From an uncultured Marvinbryantia sp. (GTDB lineage Bacteria; Bacillota; Clostridia; Lachnospirales; Lachnospiraceae): a stretch of 9,977 nucleotides of DNA. The stretch is taken from positions 1 through 9,977 of the forward strand of contig CAKRON010000091.1 of the NCBI GenBank assembly GCA_934373455.1. The letters run 5' to 3'. This document shows positions 7,396 through 9,977 of this stretch, piece after piece. How positions within the stretch are numbered: the first letter of the stretch is position 1; each line of letters begins with the position of its first letter. A program made the translations under genes and the position numbers. The notes beneath the pieces are model-generated. The model was given only the letters and a program-made list of their open reading frames with translations. It was not told the DNA's origin and made no database searches.

Positions 7396-8553
7396 ATGCA
7401 ATCAAGAAAAAAGACCATACTGGTATTAGCGTTACTGATGTTTGCATGTATGATAGCTATGCCCGTGCAAGCATCTGCTGCAACAAAACTGAATAAAAAG
7501 AGTGCGACACTTTATACTGGTGCAACTTTGAAATTAAAAGTAACAGGTACATCCCAAAAAGTAAAATGGCTGAGCAGTAAACCGTCCGTTGCAACTGTCA
7601 GTCAAAGTGGAAAAGTGAAAGCTTTAAAAAAGGGCAGTGCTGTGATTTCTGCAAAAGTAGGACGGAAAACATATAAATGTAAACTGACAGTAAAACAGCG
7701 TGTTACGAATGTGACGATCAGTAAGACAACTTATTTTATGATACCTGGAAAGTCATGGACAGTACCGGTATCGGTAAAGCCTTCAAATGCGAATAATAAG
7801 AGTTTGAAATGGAGCAGCAGTAAACCGTCTGTTGCAAAGGTGGATAGCAAGGGGAAAGTGACTGCAATAGCTAATGGAACTGCAACAATTACGGCAACAG
7901 CTTTGGATGGCAGTAAGAAGAAAGCAGTGTGTAAAATTATTGTATTGAAGCCTTCTTCTTCGAATACAGGAAAAGATAATAATTCATCAACGGGTGCTTC
8001 TGCTTCGGCGAGTAGATTTTTGAAAATTTTAGAAAAATATTCGAATCAGATTAAGAGTGATAAAGCTAAAGGAATTACATGGGCTTACAGAAACAGTGGA
8101 GCATCCAAGACTTGGAGCGATGCAGTGAAGAGAGGGAAAAAAGATGGTATCACGTATAGTAACTGTGCACTGATGGTAAACTGGGCATTCCGAGAAATGG
8201 GAATTATAGACAAAAGAAGCTTCTGGGGAGAAGCTGGTGGTGAAATTCATTACACGAGTAACTCTAAAGGCAGTGTAAAGAATATGATTTTAAAGAAATG
8301 TAATATTATTGCAGTGTATAAGACACCGCAGCAATTGTTAGACGAAGGATTTCTTAAACCAGGAGATATTTGTACGTATGTAGATTATCGTCATACGAAT
8401 GTATATGCAGGAAATGGACAATGGTACGATAGTGGCAGAAGCAGTGCTGTTGGTGGATATCAAGATGGTACATTTGTATTTTCATCATTCGGGCCGGCTG
8501 CTACAATAGATATGCAGGGTGCGACAGTTAGTTATATTATCAGACTTAAATAA
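7396..8553 (+). CDS. Secreted protein with two Big_2 Ig-like domains and a C-terminal NlpC/P60-like Cys/His domain
   Basis: The 385-residue protein has a clear signal peptide: basic MQSRKK, a hydrophobic core (7-22) and an ASA site near residue 28. Two bacterial Ig-like domains follow (about 30-100 and 104-184); they share the WxSSKPSVAxV and GKV pattern, at 58-68 and 139-149 for the first part. A Ser/Asn/Thr-rich linker (186-206) leads to a domain of about 180 residues. In it SNCALMVNWAFREMG (255-269) resembles the nucleophile helix of NlpC/P60 enzymes with C257, PGDICTYV (322-329) the strand before the histidine, and HTNVYAGNG (333-341) supplies H333. This suggests a papain-fold peptidoglycan hydrolase or amidase, but the match is by eye and activity is inferred. 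There is no LPXTG or membrane anchor, so attachment would be through the Ig domains or none. AGGGAGG (7384-7390) lies 5 nt before the ATG. It has its own promoter and ends at a shared bidirectional terminator. Confidence 0.8.
   Translation: MQSRKKTILVLALLMFACMIAMPVQASAATKLNKKSATLYTGATLKLKVTGTSQKVKWLSSKPSVATVSQSGKVKALKKGSAVISAKVGRKTYKCKLTVKQRVTNVTISKTTYFMIPGKSWTVPVSVKPSNANNKSLKWSSSKPSVAKVDSKGKVTAIANGTATITATALDGSKKKAVCKIIVLKPSSSNTGKDNNSSTGASASASRFLKILEKYSNQIKSDKAKGITWAYRNSGASKTWSDAVKRGKKDGITYSNCALMVNWAFREMGIIDKRSFWGEAGGEIHYTSNSKGSVKNMILKKCNIIAVYKTPQQLLDEGFLKPGDICTYVDYRHTNVYAGNGQWYDSGRSSAVGGYQDGTFVFSSFGPAATIDMQGATVSYIIRLK
7573..7837 (+). repeat. Duplicated Ig-like module, visible at DNA level
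   Basis: A 22-nt stretch at 7573-7594 recurs at 7816-7837 with one difference (C to T in a third codon position). The 243-bp offset equals 81 codons, the period of the two Big_2 domains. The surrounding bases are more diverged. This fits an internal domain duplication with a conserved SSKPSVA loop, or local gene conversion. Confidence 0.7.
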
Positions 8554-8621
8554 TAAAAAGAATCTCCTGTAGATATATCTGGTATTCAAAATACTAAGTT
8601 CTACAGGAGATTCTTTTTATT
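8552..8621. terminator. Bidirectional terminator between convergent genes, 22-bp stem
   Basis: Bases 8552-8573 are perfectly complementary to 8600-8621 over 22 bp. The outer A-run (8555-8559) and T-run (8613-8618) give a U-tract on both strands, so it can end transcripts of the Big_2 gene and of the opposing L,D-transpeptidase gene. The 26-nt loop holds a second small hairpin, GTATT (8582-8586) with AATAC (8590-8594). The left arm overlaps the stop codon of the upstream gene by two bases. Confidence 0.92.
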
Positions 8622-8666
8622 TAAGTTGTAAAATTATTTTGAAGCTATTTGTAGCATTACAAACGT

Positions 8667-9950
8667 TTAATAAACCAGAACTGGGGTACCAACACGGCAA
8701 TGACTATAGATATAATTCAATGCGGTAGTACTAAGACGTACACATCCATGAGATCTTGCTCCTGTACGATTACGATCTACGTAATGATGGAAAGCATTGC
8801 CGTTAGGATTACTGGAAGATCCTGAACCAGCAGTGAAATAAATATAGTGAGAACCATATCCGTGTCCACTGTTGCTTAGTATGCGGTGCAGACCATTTGG
8901 TGTACGGTTAGACCATCTGCCTACAATACAAGGATAGCATTTTACAAGCTTCCATTTACCGGCAGAGCCCTTGAAGATATTTACTTTGTAAGTATGCTGG
9001 GATACCCAGATGAAATAACCTGTTTTACTGGAGTATCCTTTGGAATTAATATAGGATTCTTTGACACTGGTACTGTAGTCAGAGCGGGAATCCAATCCGG
9101 TATAACGCAGAGAAGAACGTCTTATCTTAATTCTGTCACCGGAGGAAGTATAACCATTTACATAGGTACCGCCTTTAGATGTTACCAAAATAGAAGTACC
9201 CTTTTTCAGAGTGATATTGCCGCCTTTGGTAAGATTGGAGGCAGTGACTGTTTTCTTTAATGTAGTCTTATAGTAAGCGGTACGGATAGACTGAACAGCA
9301 CTGGAGAGTGCAACAGCCTGTACAGAAACAACTGGGGATGGATTACTGTAAACCTTCTGACCGTTAACATTGCGATAGCTTTTTATACGGAATTTGTATG
9401 TAGTGTTTGGTGTCAGATTTGTAACAGTTGCTTCTTTTGTTTTACGTGAGGTAACAGTCTTTACTGTTTCATAAGCGGATTTGGTTGCATTATAGCGCTC
9501 AATGATATAGCCGCTTGCATTACCCACACCACTCCATCTAAATGTGACAGATTTGTTACCCTTAGATTTTAAAGAAAAATTCTTTGGTGCAGCAGGTGCT
9601 TTAGCACGAGGAGTAACAGCAACAACAGAAGAAAAAGCACCACTTTGACCGGCAGAATTCAGAGCACAGACCTTAAAGTAGTAGGTAGTACCGCTGGTGC
9701 CGTTCACTTTGTAGCTTCTGTCAGAGGTCTTTTTAAGGAGCTTGGCCTGTGCTCCGGTACGATCTACACGATAGATAGCGTACTTTTGGGCTTTTGGAAC
9801 TTTATTCCAACGAAGCCTGATCGTTGTGTCTGAGTATGATGCAGACAGACCTGTTACTTTTCCCGGAAGGGAAGCTGCGGAAACAGAAGTACAGAACAGG
9901 CAGAGCAGCATGCATACCAGAGGTAAGATTTTTTTGATATTGTGTCTCAT
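8667..9950 (-). CDS. Secreted L,D-transpeptidase with two fibronectin type III domains and a YkuD domain
   Basis: YkuD-type L,D-transpeptidases form 3-3 cross-links in peptidoglycan, or attach proteins to it, outside the membrane. The 427-residue protein begins with a signal peptide (basic MRHNIKK, hydrophobic 8-20, cleavage near SVSA at 22-25). Two FnIII domains follow, about 28-114 (LRWNKVPKAQKYAIYR) and 119-212 (FRWSGVGNASGYIIER, then LTPNTTYKFRIKSY). Residues about 213-285 look like an SH3-like wall-binding module (KKGTSILVTSKGG, then GDRIKIRRSSLRY). The YkuD catalytic domain covers about 290-427 and carries the complete motif SHGCVRL (400-406), with nucleophile C403 and a nearby histidine pair H388-H389. 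It also has a CYPC pair (338-341) and C418. AAAGGG (9957-9962 on the other strand's complement) sits 6 nt before the ATG, which supports this start. It is transcribed toward the Big_2 gene. The fold and enzyme class are sure; the exact substrate is not. Confidence 0.93.
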   Translation of the reverse strand: MRHNIKKILPLVCMLLCLFCTSVSAASLPGKVTGLSASYSDTTIRLRWNKVPKAQKYAIYRVDRTGAQAKLLKKTSDRSYKVNGTSGTTYYFKVCALNSAGQSGAFSSVVAVTPRAKAPAAPKNFSLKSKGNKSVTFRWSGVGNASGYIIERYNATKSAYETVKTVTSRKTKEATVTNLTPNTTYKFRIKSYRNVNGQKVYSNPSPVVSVQAVALSSAVQSIRTAYYKTTLKKTVTASNLTKGGNITLKKGTSILVTSKGGTYVNGYTSSGDRIKIRRSSLRYTGLDSRSDYSTSVKESYINSKGYSSKTGYFIWVSQHTYKVNIFKGSAGKWKLVKCYPCIVGRWSNRTPNGLHRILSNSGHGYGSHYIYFTAGSGSSSNPNGNAFHHYVDRNRTGARSHGCVRLSTTALNYIYSHCRVGTPVLVY

Positions 9951-9956
9951 AACATA

Positions 9957-9962
9957 CCCTTT
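9957..9962 (-). promoter_or_regulatory. Ribosome binding site of the L,D-transpeptidase gene
   Basis: On the - strand AAAGGG ends 6 nt before the ATG at 9950. An ATG just upstream runs into a stop after two codons and is not used. The - strand bases at 9977-9971 (ATAATTT) could be the tail of a -10 box cut by the window edge, which would give a very short leader; this cannot be settled here. Confidence 0.6.
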
Positions 9963-9977
9963 CTTTCCTAAAATTAT

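Noticed and set aside
8626..8662. TTGTAA ... TTACAA inverted repeat in the short gap before the transpeptidase stop codon
   Set aside because: Only 6 bp per arm with a 25-nt gap in AT-rich DNA, and no promoter is placed there. It resembles the half-site at 7317 but is too short to support.
8886..9260. 124-codon + strand frame opposite the L,D-transpeptidase
   Set aside because: It is antisense to a well-supported YkuD gene, with no promoter, ribosome site or recognisable motif.
1..9977. CRISPR array, tRNA/rRNA, riboswitch, insertion sequence or phage module
   Set aside because: No regularly spaced repeats, cloverleaf, transposase or integrase motifs were seen. Nearly all DNA is used by the seven genes and their short control regions.

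Overview
The window looks like a chromosomal segment from a Gram-positive Firmicute, most likely a Clostridia/Lachnospiraceae member. The evidence is strong AGGAGG-type ribosome binding sites, moderately AT-rich DNA, tightly packed co-directional genes, and secreted proteins with Big_2/FnIII-type modules typical of that group. The taxonomic call is inference from protein style, not from a marker gene.

Left part (1-7271, all + strand): five closely spaced genes that read as one transcription unit. folC (cut by the left window edge) encodes folylpolyglutamate/dihydrofolate synthase. It is followed 4 nt later by pheA, a bifunctional chorismate mutase-prephenate dehydratase with an ACT regulatory domain. 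After 18 nt comes a DUF815-type AAA ATPase of unknown role, after 18 nt a Ppx/GppA exopolyphosphatase, and after 12 nt ppk1, the polyphosphate kinase, which starts at GTG. A stem-loop with a U-run at 7278-7314 ends this unit. The last three genes form a polyphosphate module: Ppk1 makes polyP from ATP, Ppx is the expected degrader, and the ATPase is an uncharacterised neighbour.

Right part (7272-9977): a promoter (TTGTAA-17-TATAAT) overlain by short inverted and direct repeats drives a secreted protein with two bacterial Ig-like (Big_2) domains and a C-terminal Cys/His domain resembling NlpC/P60 or other papain-fold cell-wall hydrolases. It converges on a - strand gene for a secreted L,D-transpeptidase with two FnIII domains and a YkuD catalytic domain (SHGCVRL). 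A perfect 22-bp inverted repeat between them acts as a bidirectional terminator. Both proteins are predicted to act on or in the cell wall.

No RNA gene, CRISPR array, insertion sequence, prophage or att site was seen, and there is no gene-free stretch over 300 bases. Most of the window is ordinary core genome. The points most worth a second look are the changed acidic residues in Ppx, the ATPase next to the polyP genes, the orphan Cys/His domain, and the repeat-decorated promoter.
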